Assembly: GCF_900177385.1 (NCBI RefSeq)
Contig: NZ_FXBJ01000002.1
Location: 1,926,001 to 1,990,000, forward strand
Direction of reading: 5' to 3'
DNA: 64,000 bases
Source: Carnobacterium iners
Lineage (GTDB): Bacteria; Bacillota; Bacilli; Lactobacillales; Carnobacteriaceae
Below, in pieces: positions 38,240 through 49,537 of the stretch. The number at the start of each line of letters is the position of its first letter. Within the stretch, counting starts at the first letter, position 1. Made by a program: the position numbers and the translations under genes. The notes under the pieces were generated by a model. The model ran no database searches and was not told the DNA's origin. It saw only the letters and a program-made list of their open reading frames with translations.

Positions 38240-39418
38240 TTAACTACTTAAAGTTATCTGATTGTTTTCTATATACTCTGTTAATTTTTCCATCGCTGTT
38301 ATTAAAGTCACCATACTAGCAGCATAACTAATTCGAACATACCCTTCACCGCCTGGACCAAATGAGTCACCTGGAATAAGGGCTAGTTTACTTTTTTTAG
38401 CTAGATCTAAACAAAATTCCGTACTATCTTGACTATAGCAATCAGGTATTTTAGCAAATATATAGAATGCTCCATTTGGTTTAGGACAAGTAAACCCAAG
38501 TTTCTGTACGCACTCGTAGACATAGTCTCGTCGTTTTAAATAGTCAACTTTCATTAATTATGCATCATTTTTACCATCTCTGAAAGCGGCTAAGGCTGCT
38601 TTTTGTGTCATAGTTGCAGTAGAAGTTATAAGAAATTGATGTACTTTATTAATTTCTTGAATCAGCTCCGTTGGGCCACAAAGTAACCCAATTCTCCAAC
38701 CTGTCATAGCATGAGATTTAGAGACACCGTTTATCAATAAAGTTTGTTTTGGTAAAAATTTAGCAATTGAAACATGTTTACCATTATAGGTTAGCTCACT
38801 GTAAATCTCATCACTTAAAACAATTAAATCGTGTTTTTTTAGTTCATTAGCTAATTGACTAACCTCATCTCTAGTATAAGTAACTCCTGTTGGATTATTT
38901 GGGTAGTTTAGTACGATAGCTTTTACGCTTTTGCCGTGCTCTAATAAAGCATTTTTTACCATTTCTGGCGATAGGATAAAATGATTACTTGAAGTATCAA
39001 TAAATATAGGGGTACACCTACTTAGTATCGTAACAGGTATATACCCAGGGAAAATAGGTGTTGGAATTAATACTTTTTCACCAGGATTTAAGATTCCAAA
39101 TAATGCAGCATAAATGGCTTCTGTAGCACCTGCTGTAACTAAAATTTCTGATTCCGGATTATAATCTAAATCATATTTTTCTTTTAAAAATGAAGCAGCT
39201 GCTTCTCGCAACGGAAATTCTCCTACAGTTGGTGCATAATGTGTATGATTTTCTTTTATAGCATTTATTCCAGCTGTTTTTATATGTTCTGGAGTATTAA
39301 AATCAGGTTCACCTAAAGTTAACTTTGTTATGCCAGGTATTAATGAGACTTCTGCATCAAACTCCAAAATTGAAGAGGGTTCGATTAAAGATAGTTGTTT
39401 ATTTAAATGATTAGCTAT
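38240..39418 (-). pseudogene. Class I aminotransferase, start lost and internal stop
   Basis: PLP-dependent fold type I aminotransferase of the PatA/AraT-like group. The frame runs 392 codons, a normal length. Motifs: TLGEPDFNTPEHIK, NYPNNPTGV, LSDEIYSELTY and the PLP lysine in NGVSKSHAMTGWRIG. Two lesions are visible. The codon 7 bases after AGGAGG is ATA (39416-39418) where ATG is expected (ATA-Ala-Asn-His-Leu-Asn-Lys). A TAA at 38558-38560 cuts the frame after GKNDA, and the frame continues with KVDYLKRRD. Reinitiation at TTG 39367 or ATG 38554 is conceivable but would give two fragments. Confidence 0.85.
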
Positions 39419-39480
39419 TACTATTCCTCCTAAAAGTTAGTGATAATTTTCTTACAATTAATTTTTGTGAAAATAGATAG

Positions 39481-40215
39481 TTAAATTAATAATAATAGTA
39501 GAGTATATCCTATTACGCCTAATAAAAAACTGATTAAGCTGCTTTCTTTTTCTTCTGGTAATTCTTCTTTTAAAGCATTTAAGACAATTCCGCCAATTAT
39601 AAAAGCTTGTAGGATAGATAATACAAACTCATTTACTTCGGTCAATACACCAATAAGCCAGCCCATTATAGGAGCTAGTATTAAAAAATACCTTCCATAT
39701 TGATCGTATACTTTTATGTGATCTCTTCTGAGCGACCAATCATTCGTTATGAAATGAACACTCAGTGCTAAGAAGTAAAATAGTATTCCATAAGAATTTT
39801 CGAACGGTTCTTTAACTAGTAGATAGCCAATAATTGTATTATAAACGAAAAATGCACTCATATGAATCCAAAAGACAGATAAATCGGCTTTCGTCTTTTC
39901 ATTTAATTGCAAATCATTTTTACTTCTCTTTGCCAAACGTTCTAAGGAGTAGAATAATACTAAGCCTAATAAGGCGATAATATAAATATGATTTTCTATA
40001 TTACGCCAAATACTATTTTCTAAACGAACGAGTAAAATTAATTGGTACTCGTTTAGCTTAGGGAGCAAGTCAACAAAAACATAAGAAACTGCAACGCCAC
40101 TAGAAAAAGATAAAAACTTACTACGGGGCGCTTTATCTGCAAATTGCATATATTTTGAAAAGTAATGAATCAAGGTAAATCCTATAACACAGATAAAACT
40201 AATGAAGAGATCCAT
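39481..40215 (-). CDS. ZIP-like polytopic membrane protein
   Basis: Membrane protein of 244 residues with about eight hydrophobic helices. It resembles the ZIP metal transporter fold weakly: FSSGVAVSYVFVDLLPKL near the N-terminus, HMSAFFVYNTIIGYLL, LSVHFITNDWSLRRDH in the middle and FIIGGIVLNALKEELPEE near the end. The histidines and acidic residues in these helices are where ZIP proteins bind metal. I choose ATG 40213-40215, 8 bases after AAGGA; a reading from 40242 is possible. The metal or substrate is unknown, and family membership is tentative. Confidence 0.65.
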   Translation of the reverse strand: MDLFISFICVIGFTLIHYFSKYMQFADKAPRSKFLSFSSGVAVSYVFVDLLPKLNEYQLILLVRLENSIWRNIENHIYIIALLGLVLFYSLERLAKRSKNDLQLNEKTKADLSVFWIHMSAFFVYNTIIGYLLVKEPFENSYGILFYFLALSVHFITNDWSLRRDHIKVYDQYGRYFLILAPIMGWLIGVLTEVNEFVLSILQAFIIGGIVLNALKEELPEEKESSLISFLLGVIGYTLLLLLI

Positions 40216-40308
40216 TAAAAACATCCTTCCAGGTTTACTCAAAGTTACTTTTTTGATGACTAATCATTTATGAATCCAGACAGCACTTATTTTACCGCAA
40301 TAAAAAAA

Positions 40309-40345
40309 CTTCTAATAAAGATTTACATCCATCTTTTATTAGAAG
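40309..40345 (-). terminator. lepA terminator
   Basis: CTTCTAATAAAGAT (40309-40322) pairs with ATCTTTTATTAGAAG (40331-40345) with a one-base bulge. A T7 tract follows on the minus strand. Confidence 0.88.
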
Positions 40346-40411
40346 CATCATGTTAAAACTATTTCTGTATCTATTCTTTATTTCTTTATTTCTTTCTACC
40401 CATTAAAATCG

Positions 40412-42238
40412 TTATTTCTCGTCATCAATCTTAAGAACGGACATGAATGCCTCTTGAGGAATTTCAACAGATCCAACTTGTTTCATTCTTTTCTTACCAG
40501 CTTTTTGTTTTTTTAGTAATTTTTGGCGACGGGTAACATCTCCACCATATAATTTTGCCGTTACGTCTTTACGTAATGCCTTAATGGTTGAACGAGAGAG
40601 TATTTTACTCCCAATAGCTGCTTGAATTGGAATTTCAAACTGCTGTCTTGGAATGATACTTCTCAATTTTTCAACAATTGCTTTACCCCGATTGTAAGAA
40701 AAATCATTATGGACAATAAAACTTAATGCATCCACGTTTTCTCCATTTAACAGAATATCCATTTTTGCTAAACGACTCACTCGATAACCAATCATTTCAT
40801 AATCTAAAGAAGCATAACCTTTTGTGCTAGATTTCAACTTGTCAAAGAAATCATAAACAATTTCAGATAGAGGTATTTCATAAACAACATTGACTCGATT
40901 GTTATCTAAATAGTCTAATGCAATAAAATTACCACGTTTATGCTGAGATATTTCCATAACGGTTCCTACATAATCATTTGGAACCATAATATTTGCTTTT
41001 ACATAAGGTTCTTCAATTGACTCAATGACGCCAGGTTCTGGCATATCAGCTGGGTTTGAAACAACCAATTGTGTTTGATTCGTCAAGTTAACATGGTAAA
41101 TTACAGAGGGTGCTGTTGTAATCAAGTCTAAGTTAAACTCTCTTTCAAGTCGCTCTTGGACAACGTCCATATGCAGTAGACCTAAAAATCCACATCTAAA
41201 GCCAAAGCCTAACGCTTGAGAAGTTTCAGCTTCAAACTGTAACGCCGCATCATTTAATTCTAATTTCTCTAGCGCTTCACGCAAATCAGTGAAACGTGAT
41301 GAATCAACTGGGTACATTCCACAATAAACCATAGGATTCATTTTTCTATAACCAGGCAACGATTCTGGTGCTGGGTTATTTGCTAAGGTTATCGTATCTC
41401 CAACACGAGCATCTTGAACTGTTTTGATATTGGCTGTTACATAACCAACATCACCTACCATTAAAAAGTCTCTTTTAATGGGTTTTGGTGAGAAAACGCC
41501 AACTTCTGCTACTTCAAATGTTTTATTCGTATTCATTAGTTTCATTGTATCGCCCGGCTTGATAATGCCGTCCATGATACGAACGTTTAAGACAACGCCA
41601 CGGTAAGAATCATAAGCTGAATCAAATATAAGCGCTTTTAATGGAGCGTCTAAATCGCCATCTGGTGCTGGAATTTTTTCGACAATTTGCTCTAAAATAT
41701 CTTCAATTCCAAGACCGATTTTAGCACTAGCTAAAACAGCTTCACTTGCATCAAGGCCAATAATATCTTCAATTTCTTTTCTAACTCTCTCAGGATCTGC
41801 AGCTGGTAAGTCAATCTTATTTATAACAGGAAGAATTTCTAATTCATTGTCCAACGCTAAATAAACATTCGCTAATGTTTGAGCTTCTATTCCTTGTGCA
41901 GCATCTACAACAAGCACTGCTCCTTCGCAAGCAGCTAAACTTCTTGATACCTCATAGGTAAAATCAACGTGACCTGGTGTATCAATTAGATGGAAAGTAT
42001 ATGTTTCTCCATTTTTAGCTATATAATTTAATTCTACTGTATTTAATTTAATGGTTATGCCTCTTTCACGCTCTAAATCCATCGAATCCAATAGTTGTTC
42101 TTGCATATCACGGTCTGCTACAGTACGCGTCATTTGTAAAATACGATCCGCTAAAGTAGATTTACCATGATCAATATGAGCGATAATAGAAAAATTTCGC
42201 ATATTTTTTTGTCTTTGGATTAGTTCTTTTTTATTCAT
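40412..42238 (-). CDS. lepA: Elongation factor 4 (LepA)
   Basis: Translational GTPase that back-translocates or remodels stalled ribosomes and aids 30S biogenesis. At 608 residues it is full length. G1 [13 protein letters not shown]3 DTPGHVDF and G4 NKIDLP are present. The LepA-specific C-terminal domain ends with [21 protein letters not shown]. It lies downstream of dnaJ beyond a strong terminator, a conserved neighbourhood in Lactobacillales, and ends at its own terminator. Confidence 0.98.
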   Translation of the reverse strand: MNKKELIQRQKNMRNFSIIAHIDHGKSTLADRILQMTRTVADRDMQEQLLDSMDLERERGITIKLNTVELNYIAKNGETYTFHLIDTPGHVDFTYEVSRSLAACEGAVLVVDAAQGIEAQTLANVYLALDNELEILPVINKIDLPAADPERVRKEIEDIIGLDASEAVLASAKIGLGIEDILEQIVEKIPAPDGDLDAPLKALIFDSAYDSYRGVVLNVRIMDGIIKPGDTMKLMNTNKTFEVAEVGVFSPKPIKRDFLMVGDVGYVTANIKTVQDARVGDTITLANNPAPESLPGYRKMNPMVYCGMYPVDSSRFTDLREALEKLELNDAALQFEAETSQALGFGFRCGFLGLLHMDVVQERLEREFNLDLITTAPSVIYHVNLTNQTQLVVSNPADMPEPGVIESIEEPYVKANIMVPNDYVGTVMEISQHKRGNFIALDYLDNNRVNVVYEIPLSEIVYDFFDKLKSSTKGYASLDYEMIGYRVSRLAKMDILLNGENVDALSFIVHNDFSYNRGKAIVEKLRSIIPRQQFEIPIQAAIGSKILSRSTIKALRKDVTAKLYGGDVTRRQKLLKKQKAGKKRMKQVGSVEIPQEAFMSVLKIDDEK

Positions 42239-42340
42239 CTAATTAATGCCTACTTCCATGTTTTATTCCAAAAAGTGTCACTTTAAATTATAACAGTGAA
42301 ACTGCTGAATTACAATGTTTAGAACAAGTGCTTTAGCGTA

Positions 42341-42376
42341 AAAAAGAAGCCTAGAAAGTTTTCTAGGCTTCTTTTT
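42341..42376 (-). terminator. Heat-shock operon terminator after dnaJ
   Basis: Nearly perfect palindrome: arms 42341-42357 and 42360-42376 (core GAAGCCTAGAAA), followed by T-rich sequence on the minus strand, directly after the dnaJ stop. Confidence 0.93.
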
Positions 42377-43560
42377 TATTTTCTATCTTTTTTAAATACG
42401 TCTTTTACTTTTCCAAAAAGTGACTCATCTTGCTCTGTCACTTCGATACCACTTTCTTTTGCATAATCACGCAAAATCCGTTTTTGCTCTAGAGATAGAT
42501 CTTTTGGTGTAATGAGTTTTATCTTAACGTGTTGATCACCATTACCAGCTCCTCTTAAACGCGGAGCCCCTTTACCTTTCAGTCTAAAGTTGATGCCTGT
42601 TTGAGTTCCCGCTGGAATTTTCAATTTAACTTTTCCATGAACAGTTGGAACTTCAACCTCATCGCCTAATGCTGCTTGGATAAAACTTATAGGTAATTCA
42701 TAGTAAATTTCTGAACCATCGCGATCAAATAAATTACTTGATTTAACATGGAATACAACATATAAATCTCCATAAGGTCCGCCATTTTTTCCTGCTTCAC
42801 CTTGGCCATTCAATCGCATTTGATTACCATCTTCGACACCTGCTGGAACCGTCACTTTTACAGAATGTCTTTCTTTTATCCGTCCTGAACCATAACAAGT
42901 TGGACATTTCTCTTTAATTTCTTTACCTGTTCCTCCACAAACATCGCATGTTTGGCGAGTCATTACCCGGCCAAGCGGTGTGTTGCGTTCTACGTTTAAT
43001 GTTCCTGAACCATGACATTTAGAACAAGTTACTGGGTGACTTCCTGGTTTAGCTCCATCACCATGACACGTTTTACATTCTGCTTCCCTGTTGTATTGAA
43101 TCGTTGACTCTTTGCCGAAAATAGCTTCTTCAAATTCTAAGTCCATTCGATATTGTAAATCTTCACCTTGTCTTGGAGCATTAGGGTTAGCTTTACGACC
43201 GCTTCCACCAAAGAATGATTCAAAAATATCTTCGAATCCACCACCGCCGAATCCACCACCGCCGAATCCACCACCGCCGAATCCGCCGCCGCCGCCGAAT
43301 CCACCACCAAAACCGCCGCCACCATTACCAAAATTAGGATCGGTACTAGCGTGTCCGTATTGGTCATATGCTGCTCGTTTATTGCCATCGCTCAACACCT
43401 CATACGCTTCAGTAATTTCTTTAAACTTTGCATCTGCATCTGCTGCTTTATTTATATCTGGATGAAATTGTTTCGATAGTTTACGGTAAGCTTTTTTTAT
43501 TTCTGGATCTGTAGCACTTTTTGATACGCCTAAAATTTCGTAATAATCTCTTTTTGCCAT
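42376..43560 (-). CDS. dnaJ: Chaperone DnaJ
   Basis: Hsp40 co-chaperone that delivers substrates to DnaK and stimulates its ATPase. The 394 residues comprise a J domain (1-70, HPD in QFHPDINK), a Gly/Phe-rich linker (about 75-120) and four zinc-finger repeats ([32 protein letters not shown]). C-terminal substrate-binding domains follow. The linker contains a tandem run of GGGGF units encoded by 15-bp DNA repeats. It lies downstream of dnaK, separated by an intrinsic hairpin, so its level may be lower than that of DnaK. Confidence 0.98.
   Translation of the reverse strand: MAKRDYYEILGVSKSATDPEIKKAYRKLSKQFHPDINKAADADAKFKEITEAYEVLSDGNKRAAYDQYGHASTDPNFGNGGGGFGGGFGGGGGFGGGGFGGGGFGGGGFEDIFESFFGGSGRKANPNAPRQGEDLQYRMDLEFEEAIFGKESTIQYNREAECKTCHGDGAKPGSHPVTCSKCHGSGTLNVERNTPLGRVMTRQTCDVCGGTGKEIKEKCPTCYGSGRIKERHSVKVTVPAGVEDGNQMRLNGQGEAGKNGGPYGDLYVVFHVKSSNLFDRDGSEIYYELPISFIQAALGDEVEVPTVHGKVKLKIPAGTQTGINFRLKGKGAPRLRGAGNGDQHVKIKLITPKDLSLEQKRILRDYAKESGIEVTEQDESLFGKVKDVFKKDRK
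43234..43293 (-). repeat. 15-bp tandem repeat in the dnaJ linker
   Basis: Four adjacent 15-bp units (plus strand GAATCCACCACCGCC at 43234, 43249 and 43264; the fourth at 43279 has two changes). They encode repeated GGGGF. The unit is five codons, so copy-number change would stay in frame. Confidence 0.9.
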
Positions 43561-43645
43561 AATATCCCTCCATCGTCACAAAGATAACTCTTCATAGAAT
43601 ACGATTACTAAAACTCAACTTCAAGAGCATATCATATCTAGAAGA

Positions 43646-43675
43646 AAAAGCCAAAAGCATTTTGCCTTGGCTTTT
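43646..43675 (-). terminator. Hairpin between dnaK and dnaJ
   Basis: AAAAGCCAA (43646-43654) pairs with TTGGCTTTT (43667-43675), with an inner GC/GC pair possible. It may act as a partial terminator or an mRNA-processing/stability element within the operon. Confidence 0.7.
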
Positions 43676-43697
43676 ACTTTATCCTCTTATTCGTTGC

Positions 43698-45530
<1,833 letters not shown>

Positions 45531-45576
45531 TTACCCCTTTTTATTATAGTTTATTTTTTATTTTACTTTTGAGTCT

Positions 45577-46149
45577 TTATTGAGCAACAATAACCATTGC
45601 CGGTCTTAAAACTCGATCTTTTAAAGAATAACCTTTTTGAAATACATTTACAACTGTATCGGCTTCTTGTCCTTCTTCTAGAGATGTTGTTTGTATCGCC
45701 TGGTGATAATTTGGATCAAAGAGCTGATTTAATGGATCGATAACTTCAATGCCTTCATTCTTTAAGGCTACTTTAAAGGATTCCATCACCATTTCTAAAC
45801 CTTTTTTCAAACTCTCACCTTGATTGTCTGTAACTTCAATAGCCAAAGCACGTTCTAAATTATCTATTACCGGTAATAATTCGGTGGCTAGAGATTGAGA
45901 GCGATACTTAGCGGTGTCTTCTTTTTCTTTTTGGTTTCTTTTTCGCATGTTAGCTAACTCAGCTTGTAAACGAAGGTACTGATCTTCTTTCTCATTTAAA
46001 TCACTTTTCATTTTCTCTAATTCATCTATTTCTTCTAATTCATCTACTTCTTCTATAACACCATTCTCTTGAGATTGAATTTCTTCAACGGTTTCAGGAG
46101 AATCTTCACTAATTTTTTTACTATTTTCTTCTTCTTGATTTTCAGTCAT
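45577..46149 (-). CDS. grpE: Nucleotide exchange factor GrpE
   Basis: Releases ADP from DnaK. The 190 residues have a strongly acidic, disordered N-terminus (about 1-45), a long coiled-coil helix (about 45-100, including LRLQAELANMRKRNQKEKED) and a C-terminal beta domain with FDPNYHQAI and VLRPAMVIVAQ. Second gene of hrcA-grpE-dnaK-dnaJ, 20 bases after hrcA. Confidence 0.98.
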   Translation of the reverse strand: MTENQEEENSKKISEDSPETVEEIQSQENGVIEEVDELEEIDELEKMKSDLNEKEDQYLRLQAELANMRKRNQKEKEDTAKYRSQSLATELLPVIDNLERALAIEVTDNQGESLKKGLEMVMESFKVALKNEGIEVIDPLNQLFDPNYHQAIQTTSLEEGQEADTVVNVFQKGYSLKDRVLRPAMVIVAQ

Positions 46150-46169
46150 CCTACATCGCTCCTTTTTGA

Positions 46170-47207
46170 TTAGTCTTCCATTGTGTGGTAGTAATCAATT
46201 ACTTTTTTTGAAAGTTCATTTCTAAAAACGTCGACTAAGCTAATCATTTTTGAGTATGGCATGCTAGTCGGTCCTAACAAGGCAATCATTCCTGTTCCAT
46301 AACCTATAACGTTATAGCTTGCAGTTATCAAACTAAATCCCTCAAATCGTTCATCGTCTAATTCTTGACCAATCTTTACCTCAATCCCACTCTGAGGAGG
46401 AGTTAATAAATGTGCTAAATCATGTTGATCTTCCATTAAAGAATAAATTAATTTGAATTTCTCAACATTCATTCCATTAGAATAGTCTAGCATATTCATT
46501 TTACCACCAACATGTATCTGATCGCGTCCTGCCTGCAAAATAAAGGTGTCGAGTGCTGAAGAAATCCCTACTGCTGATTTAGCATATTTATTAATTAATG
46601 CAGGGATTTCTGTTTCGAGTTTTTTAAATACTTCGATTAAGGTATGACCCACTAATCGTTCATTAAAAATAGTCACCATTTTTTCTAAGTCCTTAGGCTG
46701 GATTGTTTTCGGTAAGGAAAACATCTGATTTTCTACATGTCCTTTATCTGTCACTAGTATCACCATTACCTTATTTTCAGTTAATGGAACTAACCTAAAA
46801 CCCGTCAATCGACTATCTTTTAACTCAGGTCCCAAAGAAATAGCAGTATAACTAGTTAATTGCGAAAGTAACTCAACAGACTGGATGACAATTTCATCTA
46901 AATGATGAAACTCGTTGCTAAACGATTTTTTAATTGTTATTAAATCCTTTTTCTGAATTTCTATCGGATGGATAAGATGGTCAACGTAAAAACGATATCC
47001 TTTAATTGAAGGAATTCTCCCTGAAGAAGAATGAGTTTTTTCAATAAACCCTAGCACCTCTAAATGGACCATTTCATTACGAATAGTGGCAGAACTATAA
47101 CTTAACCCTGCTTCATTCATTAATGTCTTGGATCCGATTGGGGTACCATAATTTGTGTAGAGAAAAATGATGGATTTTAATATGAGAATTTGTCTTTCTG
47201 TTAACAT
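46170..47207 (-). CDS. hrcA: Heat-inducible repressor HrcA
   Basis: Binds CIRCE operators and represses class I heat-shock genes; GroEL keeps it active in unstressed cells. The 345 residues have an N-terminal winged helix (about 1-75; LTERQILILKSIIFLYTNYG, SSATIRNEM) and a GAF-like dimerisation region. It is first in the operon, so it represses itself from the CIRCE site between its promoter and start codon. The gene's own promoter and operator are visible upstream. Confidence 0.98.
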   Translation of the reverse strand: MLTERQILILKSIIFLYTNYGTPIGSKTLMNEAGLSYSSATIRNEMVHLEVLGFIEKTHSSSGRIPSIKGYRFYVDHLIHPIEIQKKDLITIKKSFSNEFHHLDEIVIQSVELLSQLTSYTAISLGPELKDSRLTGFRLVPLTENKVMVILVTDKGHVENQMFSLPKTIQPKDLEKMVTIFNERLVGHTLIEVFKKLETEIPALINKYAKSAVGISSALDTFILQAGRDQIHVGGKMNMLDYSNGMNVEKFKLIYSLMEDQHDLAHLLTPPQSGIEVKIGQELDDERFEGFSLITASYNVIGYGTGMIALLGPTSMPYSKMISLVDVFRNELSKKVIDYYHTMED

Positions 47208-47226
47208 AGTAACATCACCTCTTTAT

Positions 47227-47253
47227 TTAGCACTTAAGATAGATGAGTGCTAA
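47227..47253 (-). promoter_or_regulatory. CIRCE operator
   Basis: TTAGCACTT-N9-GAGTGCTAA (arms 47227-47235 and 47245-47253). One mismatch from the perfect CIRCE consensus (last base of the left arm). It lies between the promoter and hrcA, 20 bases before the start codon. It is the only copy I see in the window. Confidence 0.95.
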
Positions 47254-47568
47254 CACAAGTATTAATTTACCAAACATATTCATACCTGTCAACGATTATT
47301 ACTTACTTTATGTAAAAAATTTACCGCATTATTTATTTTTACTACTAAAGACTTAGTTTGTTTATGAAAGCTTGCTCACTAAAAATTTAAAATAGTTCGT
47401 TTAGATAAATAATTATATAATTTACTTAACAAGAACACCGTTATAGAATTTTTAATAATTATATGTTTAAACTTTTACTACATACCAAATAAGCCTAACG
47501 CTAAGATTCTATCATCTATGCATTAAGTACACTCGGTTTTAACTACTACTATTTAAAAGAACTGATTC
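47254..47568. other. Intergenic gap between ribF and hrcA
   Basis: Very A/T-rich. It contains the hrcA promoter at its left end. No gene, RNA or clear terminator for ribF seen in the remaining 270 bases. Confidence 0.55.
47264..47292 (-). promoter_or_regulatory. hrcA operon promoter
   Basis: TTGACA (47287-47292), 17-base spacer, TAAATT (47264-47269) on the minus strand, just upstream of CIRCE; a SigA-type promoter. Confidence 0.85.
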
Positions 47569-48516
47569 TTAATTTTTGACTGTTTGAAAGAATTGTCTTG
47601 TATCTTCTTCATCTTTTTTCAACTGAGTAATTAAGGCTTCTACCGAGTCAAATTTCCATTCACTTCTCAAGTAATGTAGCCAAAAAACGGTTACTTTTTC
47701 ACCATATATGTTTTGGTTGAAATCTAAAATATAAACTTCTACGGTCAAAGGACGACTTTTCTCGAATGTAATATTATGTCCGATAGATGCCATTCCTTGA
47801 TAACGCTCATTCCCCACAAGTATTTCAACGACATAAACACCAACGGTTGGTAAACGTATATCTTTTGTCACATCAATATTAGCTGTCGGAAATCCCAATA
47901 ATCTACCTCTTGCATCGCCGTGAATCACGCGTCCAGTTGCTTCATAGGTATAGCCTAACAGGTCATTAGCTTCTTCTACATTTCCGCTATCAATTGCTTT
48001 TCTGATTCGAGTAGAGCTAATTTTAGCATCGTTTGTTGTTTGCTTTTCAATCACAACAATATCAAAACGGTTTTCAGCATATTGTGGCAGGTGTTTCATA
48101 GAAGCAATTTCTTTTTTTCCGTAAGTGTAATCAAAACCTGCAACAACTACCTTTGCATTCAAGCCAACAATGTATAAATCGACAAACGTTTGAGGGTCTA
48201 AAGATGCAAAAGAAGAAGTGAATTCTACCTCATATAAAGTATCTACACCTAAATCTGCCATGATTGCTTCTTTTTTTTCTACAGTAGATAAATAAAGCAT
48301 ATCTTCAGCTGCTACTTTTTTAAAAACAATTGACGGATGCTGGTTAAAAGTCATAACGGCTAATGCATGATTATTCTTTACAGCTAACTGTTTTGCTTGA
48401 TTGATAACTTCTTGGTGCCCTCTATGAACACCATCAAAAAAACCTAAAGCCAAAACGACATTCGCTGAAGGAATTTGACTTTTCATATAAGGGTGACGCA
48501 GTTTAATAATTTCCAT
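47569..48516 (-). CDS. ribF: Bifunctional riboflavin kinase/FAD synthetase
   Basis: Converts riboflavin to FMN and FMN to FAD. The 315 residues have an N-terminal nucleotidyltransferase domain (GFFDGVHRGHQEVI near residue 27; the SSTRIR motif near 165) and a C-terminal flavokinase domain starting about 185 (GDARGRLLGFPTANI). No FMN riboswitch is visible upstream, consistent with a housekeeping gene. It lies 15 bases after truB, a conserved Firmicutes pair. Confidence 0.97.
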   Translation of the reverse strand: MEIIKLRHPYMKSQIPSANVVLALGFFDGVHRGHQEVINQAKQLAVKNNHALAVMTFNQHPSIVFKKVAAEDMLYLSTVEKKEAIMADLGVDTLYEVEFTSSFASLDPQTFVDLYIVGLNAKVVVAGFDYTYGKKEIASMKHLPQYAENRFDIVVIEKQTTNDAKISSTRIRKAIDSGNVEEANDLLGYTYEATGRVIHGDARGRLLGFPTANIDVTKDIRLPTVGVYVVEILVGNERYQGMASIGHNITFEKSRPLTVEVYILDFNQNIYGEKVTVFWLHYLRSEWKFDSVEALITQLKKDEEDTRQFFQTVKN

Positions 48517-48531
48517 AGTAGAAAAGCTCCT

Positions 48532-49455
48532 TTACTGAAATGATCGTAATCCTTTTAATGGTTTGATAAGACCCTCTTTAACAGGATGCTTGCCATAAAT
48601 GCTCCAAGCGACATTTTCGTACATAATAACTAATGGAAAGGTTACTTGCTCACCAAAGATATCAGATGGCAAAACAGCTCCATTTTTTACTCTATTCCAT
48701 AATTCTTCCTCTATTTCAACTGAGTCAAGTTCTTTTACCCCGTATTCTAGTGGAGATAACTTTTCTTGAATTGTTTGATCAATCATTTTTTCAGCTACTT
48801 GCGCTAGAGTTAAGCATTCTTCGGATTTGAACGTTCCGCTTGAAGTACGAGTTAAATCTGACATATGTGCAGGATAACCCAAAGTTTCACCTAAATCCAC
48901 CGATAACGTTCTTACATAGGTACCTTTGCCACAATCTACTTCAAATCTCCAAGATACCGTTTTTTCATTATCGTCAAAAACTGGATTCGTTGTGCGAACA
49001 AATTTTTTGATTATCGCTTTTCTACTAGGTCTTTCAACGGTTTCACCTGCTCTTGCGTATTCATAAAGTCTCTTTCCATTAACTTTTACAGCCGAAAACA
49101 TTGGTGGAATTTGAGTAATAACACCCTGCATATTAGCCATTGCTTGATCAATTTCTTCTATTGAAGGTATTTGCTCCATAGCAAGGCGTTCAACAACTTC
49201 ACCACTTTTATCTTCGGTTGTAGTTGAAAATCCTAATGTGATCTCTCCGATGTAGCTTTTTCCAGTTTCCATCATGTATTCAACCACTTTAGTCGCATTT
49301 CCAATACAAATTGGTAAAACACCATCAACATCAGGATCCAAGGTTCCTGTATGTCCTATTTTTTTTGTTTTTAATATTTTTCTAAGCTTAAAGACACAAT
49401 CGTGACTTGTCATTCCACGTTCTTTCCATAATGGAAGAATACCATCCAATGCCAA
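48532..49455 (-). CDS. truB: tRNA pseudouridine-55 synthase TruB
   Basis: Makes pseudouridine 55 in the T loop of nearly all tRNAs and has tRNA-chaperone activity. The 307 residues start GILPLWKERGMTSHDCV. The catalytic aspartate lies in HTGTLDPDVDGVLPI near residue 40, and KGTYVRTLSVDLGE is present further on. It forms a unit with ribF. In many relatives truB follows rbfA directly; here an unknown gene and a terminator intervene. Confidence 0.97.
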   Translation of the reverse strand: MALDGILPLWKERGMTSHDCVFKLRKILKTKKIGHTGTLDPDVDGVLPICIGNATKVVEYMMETGKSYIGEITLGFSTTTEDKSGEVVERLAMEQIPSIEEIDQAMANMQGVITQIPPMFSAVKVNGKRLYEYARAGETVERPSRKAIIKKFVRTTNPVFDDNEKTVSWRFEVDCGKGTYVRTLSVDLGETLGYPAHMSDLTRTSSGTFKSEECLTLAQVAEKMIDQTIQEKLSPLEYGVKELDSVEIEEELWNRVKNGAVLPSDIFGEQVTFPLVIMYENVAWSIYGKHPVKEGLIKPLKGLRSFQ

Positions 49456-49537
49456 TCCCTACTTTCTTTTTTAACTTTATTCTTTCATTTAAGTTTAATC
49501 AAAATAAAGCGAGTTAAAAGTTATATATACCCTCATG

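Noticed and set aside
43234-43310. CRISPR-like repeat run
   Set aside because: Units are adjacent without spacers and in frame with dnaJ; simple tandem repeat.
43112-43465. Proline-rich plus-strand frame opposite dnaJ
   Set aside because: It is the mirror of the Gly-rich DnaJ linker codons, not an independent gene.
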